The notes under the pieces are model-generated. The model ran no database searches, was not told the DNA's origin, and worked only from the letters and a program-made list of their open reading frames with translations. A stretch of 64,000 nt of DNA from Bdellovibrio sp. ZAP7 (GTDB lineage: Bacteria; Bdellovibrionota; FAC87; UBA2466), in contig CAMCTJ010000007.1 in NCBI GenBank assembly GCA_945878405.1, positions 1-64,000 of the forward strand, written 5' to 3'. Every line of letters begins with the position of its first letter. Positions within the stretch are counted from its first letter, which is position 1. The translations under genes were made by a program, and so were the position numbers. Below are positions 56,040 through 64,000 of the stretch, one piece after another.

Positions 56040-56828
56040 ATGTTATCGGAACTTTACCCCTATGCTTGGAATAACTATCTCGATATTTCCTGTGTCCTCT
56101 TAAGATTGCTTGGCCTTTTTCTCCTAGCCCCGGCCTTTAACCATCGCTCTATTCCAGCGGTTATCAAGGTCGTCCTCGCTTTCTCGCTTGCTCTGGCTCT
56201 GTATCCAGTTGTTCGACCCTACTTAACTCCTTTTCCAAATGATTTATATGGAATCATCGCGCTCGCAGTGAGAGAGACCCTTATCGGCTTCTTCTTGGGT
56301 TTTTCAATTCACCTTGCAGTCGAAAGCATTCATACCGCCGCGCAGTTTATCGGCTTCCAAATGGGATTTGGGGTCGGTGGATTGATGGATCCGCAAATGC
56401 AGAGTTCAGTAACTGTTCTCGTTCCGCTCTATGGCTGGGTAGTTCTGATGCTTTTCTTTGTTTTGAATTTGCATCATGAACTTCTCTATCTATTTGTTCA
56501 GAGTTTTCGAATCACTAAAGGGATTGAGAATAGTTTCCTGGAGCAGGGTGAGCTCATGAAACTGATTATGGGAATGTTCGGTGAACTCTTTGTGACAGCA
56601 GTGAGAATGGCCGCTCCCTTTACCCTCTTGGCTCTTACGAGCAATTTAGCCGTCGGCGTGTTGAATCGACTGATTCCACAGATGAATGTGATGCTGTTCA
56701 GTTTTCCCATCACCATTCTGCTGGGCCTGATTGTTTTTTACCTTGTAGCCCCAGAGCTCATCGATTTCATTGAGAACATTATTACTGGGTCGGGAGAAAA
56801 AACACTCGCGATTTTAAAAGCACTTTAA
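56040..56828 (+). CDS. fliR: flagellar export gate protein FliR
   Basis: A 262-residue FliR, multi-pass, with the family segments APAFNHRSIPAVIKVVLAF, QFIGFQMGFGVGGLMDPQ and LNRLIPQMNVMLFSFPI. It closes the FliP5-Q4-R1 gate. It starts one base after fliQ ends and lies 6 bases before flhB. Confidence 0.94.
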   Translation: MLSELYPYAWNNYLDISCVLLRLLGLFLLAPAFNHRSIPAVIKVVLAFSLALALYPVVRPYLTPFPNDLYGIIALAVRETLIGFFLGFSIHLAVESIHTAAQFIGFQMGFGVGGLMDPQMQSSVTVLVPLYGWVVLMLFFVLNLHHELLYLFVQSFRITKGIENSFLEQGELMKLIMGMFGELFVTAVRMAAPFTLLALTSNLAVGVLNRLIPQMNVMLFSFPITILLGLIVFYLVAPELIDFIENIITGSGEKTLAILKAL

Positions 56829-56834
56829 GACTTT

Positions 56835-57911
56835 ATGGCATTCTTTGAAGGATCAGACGAAGAAAGAACGGAGAGCGCAACTGCGTATCGCCGTGAGGAG
56901 TTCCGGAAACAAGGAACTGTTGCTCTGTCACGAGAAGTCATATCGGTCATTATTCTTTCTACTGTCATGGGGGTTCTCTATTTCTCTCTTAAGGGTTCTT
57001 TTTACGAGTTCTCGAGACTTATAGAAAGTTTTTTCAAGTTTGGCAGAGGCTCTGAGCTTTCGAAACAAGATATTCTTTCAATGAAAAACCAAATTGGAAC
57101 AAGTTTCTTTCTGATGGTGGGTCCCGTATTCGTGGGAGTAGTTGTGACAGCTTTTCTTGCCTGCGCGGCTCAAGTTGGTTTTTACGTGACTTGGGAGCCC
57201 CTGACTCCGAAATGGGATCGCTTGAATCCCATTGCGGGATTTCAGCGGTTGTTCTCATCAAAAGGTGCCATTGAGGCTGTTAAATCTGTTTTTAAGATGG
57301 GACTAATCGGCTGGGTTGTTTGGAAATTTGGGGTTTCACAGGTTAACACCTTAGGGCTTCTTTTTGGCAAACTACCTGGAGAAGAGCTTGTACTGATTCT
57401 CCAATTATTGGCCAAGCTTCTGTTTTCGATCATGGTTGGATATTGCGTGATTGCTGCTGCGGACTATGGATTTCAAAAATATAGTTTAGAGAAGCAGATG
57501 CGAATGACTCGACGAGAGATTAAAGAGGAGTTCAAGTTAAGAGAAGGGGATCCTCTGATCAAGTCTCGAATTCGCGGGATACAGAAGCGAATCGCTAGTC
57601 GCCGGATGATGGATGACGTTCCCAAAGCTACGGTGGTCGTCACCAACCCGACCCACTTAGCAGTGGCACTTCTTTACGAAGAAGGAATGGCGGCTCCTAG
57701 AGTCGTTGCAAAGGGAGCTGGATTCATTGCAGATAAGATTCGTGAACTCGCAAAAGAGAATAGTGTGCCTATCGTTGAGAACAAACCACTCGCAAGAACC
57801 CTCTTTAAAAATATTAAGCTGGGCCATCCCATTCCCAAAGATTTGTATAAAGCAGTAGCAGAAGTGTTGGCATATGTCTTCAAACTTAAGGGACTAAGAA
57901 GGGCAACATGA
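56835..57911 (+). CDS. flhB: flagellar export switch protein FlhB
   Basis: A 358-residue FlhB, the substrate-specificity switch. It starts with DEERTESATAYRREEFRKQG (FlhB N-terminal motif), has four helices, then the cytoplasmic domain with the self-cleaving Asn271-Pro-Thr-His274 motif, all residues intact. KENSVPIVENKPLARTLF is also standard. Its stop overlaps flhA by four bases (ATGA). Confidence 0.96.
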   Translation: MAFFEGSDEERTESATAYRREEFRKQGTVALSREVISVIILSTVMGVLYFSLKGSFYEFSRLIESFFKFGRGSELSKQDILSMKNQIGTSFFLMVGPVFVGVVVTAFLACAAQVGFYVTWEPLTPKWDRLNPIAGFQRLFSSKGAIEAVKSVFKMGLIGWVVWKFGVSQVNTLGLLFGKLPGEELVLILQLLAKLLFSIMVGYCVIAAADYGFQKYSLEKQMRMTRREIKEEFKLREGDPLIKSRIRGIQKRIASRRMMDDVPKATVVVTNPTHLAVALLYEEGMAAPRVVAKGAGFIADKIRELAKENSVPIVENKPLARTLFKNIKLGHPIPKDLYKAVAEVLAYVFKLKGLRRAT

Positions 57912-59986
57912 ACGATCAAAAACCCTCATTTCTGTCGATATTTAAGCAAACGGATCTCCTCATTGCAGTGGGGGTCTTAGGAACCTTGCTCGTAATGATT
58001 GTTCCCATGCCGGCAGCAATCATGGATCTTTTACTTGTAGGGAGTATCACTCTCAGTATCATTATTCTTCTGGTGGCCGTCTATTCGGGAAGACCATTAG
58101 AATTCTCGGTCTTTCCTACTATCCTCCTGTTCGCCACTTTGTTTCGACTCTCCCTTAACGTTGCAAGTACTCGACTAATTCTCCTCAATGGAAATTTGGG
58201 AACTGCGGCAGCCGGACACGTTATTGAGACTTTTGGTAGTTTTGTGGTCGGGGGAAATTATATTGTTGGGTTAGTGGTCTTTACCCTGCTGATAGTAATT
58301 AACTTTGTGGTGATCACGAAGGGTTCCGGGCGTGTTGCTGAAGTGGCAGCTCGATTTATCTTAGATGCTATGCCTGGAAAGCAAATGAGCATTGATGCGG
58401 ATTTAAATGCAGGACTGATCAATGAAACTCAAGCGAGAGAGAGACGTTCTAAAATTGAACAAGAAGCTGATTTTTACGGGGCCATGGACGGTGCCAGCAA
58501 GTTTGTTCGCGGCGACGCAATTGCCGGTATTATTATTACCGTTATTAATATTATTGGTGGTTTTCTGATTGGTGTTTTTCAAAAGGGTCTCGATCTCGGA
58601 AAGGCAGCTGAAATTTATACCTTAATGACTATCGGTGATGGTTTGGTCACTCAAATTCCCTCGCTGATCGTTTCTACCGCTGCTGGTATCGTCGTGACTC
58701 GCGCTGCTTCGGGAAACAATCTCTCAAAAGAAGTAGCAAAACAATTATTTTTCCAATCCCGAGCGCTAGCCGCAACGGCGGGAATTCTAATTCTCATGGC
58801 CCTCATGCCCGGTCTTCCTACCGGTCCATTCCTTTTCCTTGGAATCATTTGCGGAAGCATCTCCTATTTCGTCAGCAAAAAAGAAAAAGCCGAAAACGTG
58901 CAAAAGGAACAGGAAGAGAAGAGACAAGTTGAGGTGCAAGCCAGTGAGACCAATGTTCCACCCGAAGTAGATACTCTGGAATTGCAGGTGGGTTATGGCA
59001 TTGTAAACTTGGTTGAATCAGAAAATAAGGGTGAGCTGATTGATAGGATTTATCAGATTCGCAAAGAGTTCGCCAAAGAGCTTGGGGTAATCGTCCCGAA
59101 AGTTCGAATCAAAGACAATCTTGAGCTGCAGCCCGCTCAGTACTCCATTCTTATTAAGGGCGTACCAGTAGGAGGGGGAGAAATTCTTTCGGGATATGTT
59201 CTTGCCATGGATCCGGGCGGTGTTGAAGAACCCGTTCCAGGAATAGAAACGAAGGAACCCGTGTTTGGATTGCCCGCATTGTGGGTTCCTGAAAAAGAAA
59301 AAGAGCGAGCTCAGATGGCTGGGTACACGGTCGTTGATTCCGCCACAATCATTGCTACCCATATGACGGAAATAATCCGACGGTATTCACAAGAGCTGAT
59401 TGGAAGACAAGAACTACAAGCCTTAATAGATAACCTAGCTAAGAGTCATCCTAAAGTGGTTGAAGAAGCCATCGGCACCAATGCATTTAATCTGGGAGCT
59501 GTATTGAAAGTGTGCAAGGGCCTTCTGAAAGAACAGGTACCTATCCGAGATCTGAGAACGATTCTTGAGACCTTAGCGAATTATGCAAGTGTCACTAAAG
59601 ATACAGATCAACTGGTTGAATATGTAAGAGCGGCCCTTTCAAGAACCATTACTAGCCGCCTAAGCAATGGCACTGGTTCCTTGGAAGTGATGACGATGTC
59701 TCCATCAACGGAAGAGCAAATTATTCGCGCCTACCAGCGGCAAGAAAATGGTGGAGCCACTCTAAACTTGGAGCCAGGATACTTTGAACGTCTCGTAAAG
59801 GCTCTCAACAGTACACTCGAAACAACAGTCTTTAATTCAGGAACACCGGTTCTCCTGTGTCGGCCGATGATCCGAGGGCTATTGAAGAAAGCGATCGAGC
59901 GTTTTGTTCCGAATCTTCAGATCGTGTCCGCGAATGATATTTCGCCGGATGCGAGCGTAAAAATCATAGCTTCAGTGGAGGCATAA
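57908..59986 (+). CDS. flhA: flagellar export ring protein FlhA
   Basis: A 692-residue FlhA. Eight N-terminal helices include the FHIPEP signature RPLEFSVFPTILLFATLFRL. SRKIEQEADFYGAMDGASKF-like sequence (SKIEQEADFYGAMDGASKF) marks the cytoplasmic loop. The C-terminal domain (about 340-692) forms the nonameric ring that docks export chaperones. Motifs and length are standard. It is followed after one base by flhF. Confidence 0.97.
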   Translation: MNDQKPSFLSIFKQTDLLIAVGVLGTLLVMIVPMPAAIMDLLLVGSITLSIIILLVAVYSGRPLEFSVFPTILLFATLFRLSLNVASTRLILLNGNLGTAAAGHVIETFGSFVVGGNYIVGLVVFTLLIVINFVVITKGSGRVAEVAARFILDAMPGKQMSIDADLNAGLINETQARERRSKIEQEADFYGAMDGASKFVRGDAIAGIIITVINIIGGFLIGVFQKGLDLGKAAEIYTLMTIGDGLVTQIPSLIVSTAAGIVVTRAASGNNLSKEVAKQLFFQSRALAATAGILILMALMPGLPTGPFLFLGIICGSISYFVSKKEKAENVQKEQEEKRQVEVQASETNVPPEVDTLELQVGYGIVNLVESENKGELIDRIYQIRKEFAKELGVIVPKVRIKDNLELQPAQYSILIKGVPVGGGEILSGYVLAMDPGGVEEPVPGIETKEPVFGLPALWVPEKEKERAQMAGYTVVDSATIIATHMTEIIRRYSQELIGRQELQALIDNLAKSHPKVVEEAIGTNAFNLGAVLKVCKGLLKEQVPIRDLRTILETLANYASVTKDTDQLVEYVRAALSRTITSRLSNGTGSLEVMTMSPSTEEQIIRAYQRQENGGATLNLEPGYFERLVKALNSTLETTVFNSGTPVLLCRPMIRGLLKKAIERFVPNLQIVSANDISPDASVKIIASVEA

Positions 59987-59987
59987 C

Positions 59988-61079
59988 ATGTTCGTAAAAA
60001 AGTTCGAAGCTGAGACCCTTGAGCAAGGGCTAAAGAAAATTCGTCAAGAGCTGGGACCTAACGCACTTATTTTAGGTACCCAAAAGAAGAAGAATGGTCT
60101 TCTCGGAAAAGGGTTTATTGAGATAACGGTTGCCGCCGAGAAAAAGCCGGAACCCGCAAAGAAGGAAATCGACGAACAGGCCTTGGCGAGATTGTTTCCT
60201 CATCGTAAGGAAAACGAAACAGTAGCTAGAGTGGAAGTGCGTCAGACTCCAGTTGCAAAAAAGGCAGTTGGTTCCTCAGCTCGATACATTGATATCGAAG
60301 ACGAACCCAGCAAGGCATCACTGAAACCGTCCAATAAAAATCGGTATGAGCTAGAGTTTGTTCGTCTTGGAATTTCTCAACAAGCCTCTAAAGACTTGGG
60401 TAACCGACTGATCTGTGATTTCCCCGAAGGGCTATCTGATCCTCAAAGTGTAGAAAACAAAAAGGGAAGGCTTTTACTCAGTCAAATGAGAACACTTAAT
60501 CCAAATACTTTGCTTGATAGAAAGGCTTGGGCAGTGGTCGGTACTGCTGGTTCTGGAAAGACAACGAGTTTGGTTAAGCTTGCTCTTTATCTTCGCCAGC
60601 AGAACAAACCAGCCTTTCTGTCTACATTGGATTCCCGCAAAGTAGTGAGCGCGGTTGAAATGAGCCAATACAGTCGAATGTTAAAAATCCCCTTAAAAAA
60701 GATGGAAGAAACTGGAACGCCGGGAATTCAGTTAATCGATACTCCCAGCATTCGTCTTGATTCCGAACAGAGTAATTGGGGTCTGGTAAAAAAATTAGAG
60801 GCTAATCGCCCCTCTGTATTTCTCTGTTTGGAAGCGACTCACCGGTTGCCCGAGATGATGAGGATTGTAGATTTGGCTCAAACTCTCTTTTCAATCGAAG
60901 CTATTTTGTTAACCAAGATGGATTTAGTAACGCAAACTGGTTTTATCTACGATTTACTAAATTTAACTAAATTGCCAATTTGCGCAGTCAGTCAGTCTCA
61001 ATCATTCAAAGATTCAATTCAATTTCCAGATCCTGCGGGGTTAAGTCAGTTGATTTTAAGACGAGGAGCAAGCTTATGA
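59988..61079 (+). CDS. flhF: flagellar placement GTPase FlhF (divergent)
   Basis: A 363-residue FlhF with its typical N-terminus (FEAETLEQGLKKIRQELGPN, ALILGT), a basic linker and an SRP-type GTPase domain (about 180-363). The P-loop GTAGSGKTT is intact and TKMD stands for TKLD. The usual DTYRxGA and DTAGR motifs are replaced by STLDSRKVV and IDTPSIR, so catalysis may be altered. FlhF sets flagellar position and number. Its stop overlaps the flhG start by four bases. Confidence 0.88.
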   Translation: MFVKKFEAETLEQGLKKIRQELGPNALILGTQKKKNGLLGKGFIEITVAAEKKPEPAKKEIDEQALARLFPHRKENETVARVEVRQTPVAKKAVGSSARYIDIEDEPSKASLKPSNKNRYELEFVRLGISQQASKDLGNRLICDFPEGLSDPQSVENKKGRLLLSQMRTLNPNTLLDRKAWAVVGTAGSGKTTSLVKLALYLRQQNKPAFLSTLDSRKVVSAVEMSQYSRMLKIPLKKMEETGTPGIQLIDTPSIRLDSEQSNWGLVKKLEANRPSVFLCLEATHRLPEMMRIVDLAQTLFSIEAILLTKMDLVTQTGFIYDLLNLTKLPICAVSQSQSFKDSIQFPDPAGLSQLILRRGASL

Positions 61080-61891
61080 GTTACGGATATTCTGGAACTA
61101 AAGTGGTGAGTTTTTCTAGCGGTAAGGGCGGCGTGGGAAAGACTAGCTTAGTCGCTAATTTGGGGTCCTTATGGGCTTCTAGAGGAAAAAAGACTCTGAT
61201 TATTGATGCAGATTGGACTTTGGGAAAGCTGGGAATTGCAATGGGAGTCCGTCCCCAATGGACAGTTGAGAAGGTTCTTTCAGGACAAATCGCGTTAATG
61301 GATGCCCTTGAAAAGGTAAGCGAGAATTTATATCTCCTGGCGTCTCCCTCTGGACTTTTGGGATTTGAAGAACTCGATGAAACATGTCGCAATCAGTTAT
61401 ATTTTGAAATTGAAAATCTTCATGATCAATTTGATCTTATTCTTCTTGATCATTCTTCGGGACTGCATAGCAGCGTAACTGCTTTTGCAGCTGCGGCGCA
61501 CCAACATGTTGTGGTTACTACTTCTGAACCCACCAGTTATACGGATGCCTATGCTATAATGAAAATACTTTCACAGAAATATTCCGTGAGGGAGTTTTGG
61601 TTAATCGTTACAATGAGCCACAACTCATTAGAGACCGATAAAATCATGGGTCGGTTCATGGATGTCGCGAGGAGCCAGTTGGATGTGAGAGTAAAATTAT
61701 TAGATATATTTCCCTGGGAGCCTCGATTGAGCGAGGCGATTAGAAAACAAAAAGCTTTTACGAGTTTGTTTCCCAAGGATGCTTTCACCGGAAAGCTAAC
61801 AGATATTTGCAGGAAAATGGATGATTCTCCCCTTTCAAAGAATCATGGATTGCGGTTTTTTTATGGTTCAATGACGGAGAAGACAGCCTAA
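61076..61891 (+). CDS. flhG: FlhG (YlxH/MinD-like) flagellar number ATPase
   Basis: A 271-residue MinD-family ATPase with deviant Walker A SSGKGGVGKTS, then LIIDADWTLGKLGIAMG, LILLDHSSGL and a C-terminal MinD fold. The true start is the ATG at 61076 with GAGGAG upstream, not the longer frame inside flhF. It lacks the N-terminal DQAxxLR peptide that activates FlhF in some species. It is followed 25 bases later by fliA. Confidence 0.9.
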   Translation: MSYGYSGTKVVSFSSGKGGVGKTSLVANLGSLWASRGKKTLIIDADWTLGKLGIAMGVRPQWTVEKVLSGQIALMDALEKVSENLYLLASPSGLLGFEELDETCRNQLYFEIENLHDQFDLILLDHSSGLHSSVTAFAAAAHQHVVVTTSEPTSYTDAYAIMKILSQKYSVREFWLIVTMSHNSLETDKIMGRFMDVARSQLDVRVKLLDIFPWEPRLSEAIRKQKAFTSLFPKDAFTGKLTDICRKMDDSPLSKNHGLRFFYGSMTEKTA

Positions 61892-61916
61892 TCTTTTTAA
61901 TTGAAACGAGAGACCT

Positions 61917-62693
61917 ATGGCGACACCCAGTGCAAAGAAGTTCAAGACGACCGGAAAAAGAGTAGATCGGAGAACTAAGGAAAAACTCATCATTGAGTAT
62001 TCTCCTTTAATTAAATTCATCGCCCAGAAAATTGCCGTGAGATTACCTTCCAATATTGAGTTTGATGATTTGGTATCTAGTGGCGTGATTGGATTGATGG
62101 ACGCCATCGATAAGTATGATCCCACTCGCGATAACAAGTTTAAAACTTATGCGGAGTTTCGGATTCGTGGCGCCATTTTGGATGAGTTAAGAGCACAAGA
62201 TTGGGTGCCAAGATCCGTAAGAGAGAAGGCAAAACAACTGGAACGCGCTCATAGCAAATTAGAGCAACAGTTGAGCAGGCTTCCCACCGAAGATGAGCTC
62301 ATCGATGAATTAAAAATATCAAAAGAAGAGTATTTTGAACTTTTAAATCAGGTTAAATCAGTTTCGATCTTGAGTTTAGACGAAGCAGGTAGCTTCAATA
62401 GTAGCGATCGCAAAAACCTGTTAAATCTTTTGGACAGTTGCAAGGTTCCAAATCCTATTTCGGAATTAAACTTAAAGGGCGTAAAAGAAATTGTGACAAA
62501 AGCGATTGAAAGCCTGCCAGAAAAACAAAGACTCGTTCTGAGTTTGTACTACTACGAAGATTTAAATTTGAAAGAAATCGGAGAAGTATTAGACGTCACG
62601 GAAAGCCGCGTGTCCCAGCTGCACACGCAAGCTATCATGTGGTTAAGAAGAAAATTGAAGACCCACTTTGAACATGATAGAGAGATTGAGTGA
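61917..62693 (+). CDS. fliA: sigma-28 factor FliA
   Basis: A 258-residue sigma factor of the FliA type. Region 2 reads LIKFIAQKIAVRLPSNIEFD, DLVSSGVIGLMDAIDKYDP and KFKTYAEFRIRGAILDELR, and region 4 includes ESLPEKQRLVLSLYYYEDL followed by NLKEIGEVLDVTESRVSQLH. It directs late flagellar and chemotaxis genes. Its end overlaps the xerD start by four bases. Confidence 0.95.
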   Translation: MATPSAKKFKTTGKRVDRRTKEKLIIEYSPLIKFIAQKIAVRLPSNIEFDDLVSSGVIGLMDAIDKYDPTRDNKFKTYAEFRIRGAILDELRAQDWVPRSVREKAKQLERAHSKLEQQLSRLPTEDELIDELKISKEEYFELLNQVKSVSILSLDEAGSFNSSDRKNLLNLLDSCKVPNPISELNLKGVKEIVTKAIESLPEKQRLVLSLYYYEDLNLKEIGEVLDVTESRVSQLHTQAIMWLRRKLKTHFEHDREIE

Positions 62694-63583
62694 TTGAAAA
62701 AGAGCTAACTGAATTTCTAGCATTTATTTCCACTGAAAAGGGACTTTCGTCCCATACTATAGAAGCCTACCAGCGAGACCTGGAGCAGTTCGCGGAAACT
62801 TGCCAAATAAAAAAATGGTCTCTAGAGGACATACGGTTACCGCATGTCCGAGAACACCTTGCAGGACTAAGAAAAAGAGAACTAAGCGCCAGATCGCTTG
62901 CGAGAAAAAGTTCAGCGTTAAAACAGTTTTTTAAGTTTTTATTGAGAGAAAAGAAAATAAAAACGGATCCTACTGAGTTGTTACTGGTGCAAGTAAAACA
63001 AAAGCGCCTGCCAAAACATCTCAGTGTAGAAGAAATGTTTCGGGTAATTTCGATGGCTTCTGGAGAGACAGAGCTGGAAATCAGGGATCGAGCTCTTTTG
63101 GAGCTGTGGTACGCCACTGGAACTCGGATTTCAGAAATGTGCCAGCTTCAAATTTCAGATATCGATTTTGAAGAAAAAACAATTCGCGTTTTAGGAAAAG
63201 GCAATCGTCAGAGATTATTGCCAGTAGGGGAGGTGGCAATCTCATGGTGTCGGAGATATCGTGATATTCGGCATGAATGGATTCGCCAGTCAAATCTCAA
63301 ACAAACAGAACCCTTTTTTCTTTCTCCCCATGGAAGCCAGCTATCCAGGCAAAGTATTTGGAAGATTCTAAAAAAATATACAAAAAAGGCTGGGATCAAG
63401 CGAAGCGTATGGCCGCATATGATTCGACATTCTTTTGCGACTCATATTCTGAGAAATGGTGCTGATTTGCGGGCTGTCCAAGAGCTCCTGGGGCACCGCT
63501 CAATTAGCACCACTGAAGTCTACACTCATTTGGATATCGAAAATTTGAAAGTGATGCAGTCAAAATACCATCCTCGCAGCTGA
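62690..63583 (+). CDS. xerD: tyrosine recombinase XerD/XerC
   Basis: A 297-residue tyrosine recombinase with the core-binding domain (1-90) and catalytic domain. All six catalytic residues are seen: Arg146 (TGTRISEM), Lys170 (LGKGNR), His243 and Arg246 (HMIRH), His269 (LGHRS) and Tyr278 (VYTH). It resolves chromosome dimers at dif. The KYHPRS end favours XerD over XerC. The start GTG overlaps fliA. No transposon features are near, so it is a housekeeping recombinase. Confidence 0.9.
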   Translation: MIEKELTEFLAFISTEKGLSSHTIEAYQRDLEQFAETCQIKKWSLEDIRLPHVREHLAGLRKRELSARSLARKSSALKQFFKFLLREKKIKTDPTELLLVQVKQKRLPKHLSVEEMFRVISMASGETELEIRDRALLELWYATGTRISEMCQLQISDIDFEEKTIRVLGKGNRQRLLPVGEVAISWCRRYRDIRHEWIRQSNLKQTEPFFLSPHGSQLSRQSIWKILKKYTKKAGIKRSVWPHMIRHSFATHILRNGADLRAVQELLGHRSISTTEVYTHLDIENLKVMQSKYHPRS

Positions 63584-63607
63584 GGGTGAATTACCAAGGA
63601 ATAAACT

Positions 63608-64000
63608 ATGAGAGACTATTTAGTTCTTGGCGTTCTCGTCATTGCAGTTTCTGGATGTTTGCTAAAGCCCTATGAAAAGCCACCAGCCAAGCAAGAAACG
63701 CCGTTTACCGGCTCGGTATCTTTAGTTGATCTCTCAACTCTTTCTAACAAAGGTGAACTGATTGGAGAAGCACAGATCTCTGCGCAATTTGTAAAGCCCA
63801 ATCAAAGCCCGTCACCCAGTTCATCTATTCGTCAATTTCCTATTGAGATAGATAAAAATAATCGTGCGGTCCAGTGTCAATTAGTAAGCCGTCGTATTCA
63901 GGCCGAGTCTCCTAAACCGGTTTCAGTAGGTCGATTAGTAATGGGAACGCCGACTTCTAATCAGAAAATTGATATTCCTGAGATCAGCACGGGCGTCTAT
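63608..64000 (+). CDS. lipoprotein, N-terminal part (runs off the window)
   Basis: The first 131 residues of a lipoprotein: ATG with an AAGGAA site 24 bases after the xerD stop, signal peptide and lipobox IAVSGC (Cys17), then a Pro/Ser-rich lead and beta-strand-rich sequence (PVSVGRLVMGTPT). No family recognised from this part. Confidence 0.75.
   Translation, partial: MRDYLVLGVLVIAVSGCLLKPYEKPPAKQETPFTGSVSLVDLSTLSNKGELIGEAQISAQFVKPNQSPSPSSSIRQFPIEIDKNNRAVQCQLVSRRIQAESPKPVSVGRLVMGTPTSNQKIDIPEISTGVY

Noticed and set aside
62690-63583. The tyrosine recombinase as a mobile-element integrase
   Set aside because: No attachment repeats, tRNA or phage genes are near; its size and ending match chromosomal XerD and it is coupled to fliA.

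Overview
The window looks like chromosomal core sequence from a Gram-negative, flagellated bacterium with mid-range GC content. Nearly every base is coding, intergenic gaps stay under 300 bases, and many genes overlap by 1-4 bases (ATGA, GTGA, TAATG). The sequence shows LptD, TonB with a TonB-dependent receptor, an MCE-type lipid transporter and many lipoproteins, so the envelope has two membranes. The flagellar order fliL-M-N-O-P-Q-R-flhB-A-F-G-fliA, a near-perfect sigma-54 promoter, subtilase, patatin, MiaE and leucine-catabolism genes together resemble Bdellovibrionota (Bdellovibrio and relatives). That placement is inferred from gene content and was not tested by a search. I see no rRNA, tRNA, CRISPR array, insertion sequence or prophage.

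Layout. 1-4531 (minus): truncated patatin-like lipase, RsmI-like methyltransferase, lptD and a thiolase. 4738-8946 (plus): two secreted low-complexity proteins and a subtilisin-like protease. 8956-12302: a membrane protein, a lipoprotein, a YceI-like protein and a single-pass protein that contains a nested ORF. 12312-18728: pyrD, then minus-strand ligA, a GT2 glycosyltransferase, alanine dehydrogenase, a small protein and a PmbA/TldD-like protein. 18727-27822 (plus): TPR lipoprotein, LysM protein, dprA-smg-topA, then a biotin-carrier/HMG-CoA lyase/enoyl-CoA hydratase/carboxylase-beta set for leucine catabolism. 27832-32846 (minus): tonB-like gene plus a BMP-type nucleoside ABC importer.

32889-40375 (plus): a secreted protein, a TonB-dependent receptor with a plug Cys pair, a thioredoxin-like protein, then an MCE transporter with two different ATPases, two different MlaE permeases and one MlaD protein, followed by a small barrel-like protein. 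40382-44529: a sensor histidine kinase and a MetE homologue that has lost the zinc ligands. 44526-49773 (minus): glycosyltransferase, miaE and a peptide ABC importer without ATPases. 49899-62693 (plus): a small HTH protein, two FliL-type proteins, a Gly/Tyr-rich lipoprotein and the flagellar export/switch/regulator operon behind a sigma-54 promoter. 62690-64000: xerD-like recombinase and a truncated lipoprotein.

The most interesting points are (i) the two-ATPase MCE transporter, whose motif losses fall in a complementary pattern predicting one dead and one live ATP site; (ii) the intact but catalytically stripped MetE homologue next to a histidine kinase; and (iii) the receptor, thioredoxin-like protein and TonB around 32-36 kb, which look like a metal or redox uptake module. 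Start codons were moved from the longest reading frame wherever a ribosome site or a stop/start overlap argued for it; these choices are stated per gene.
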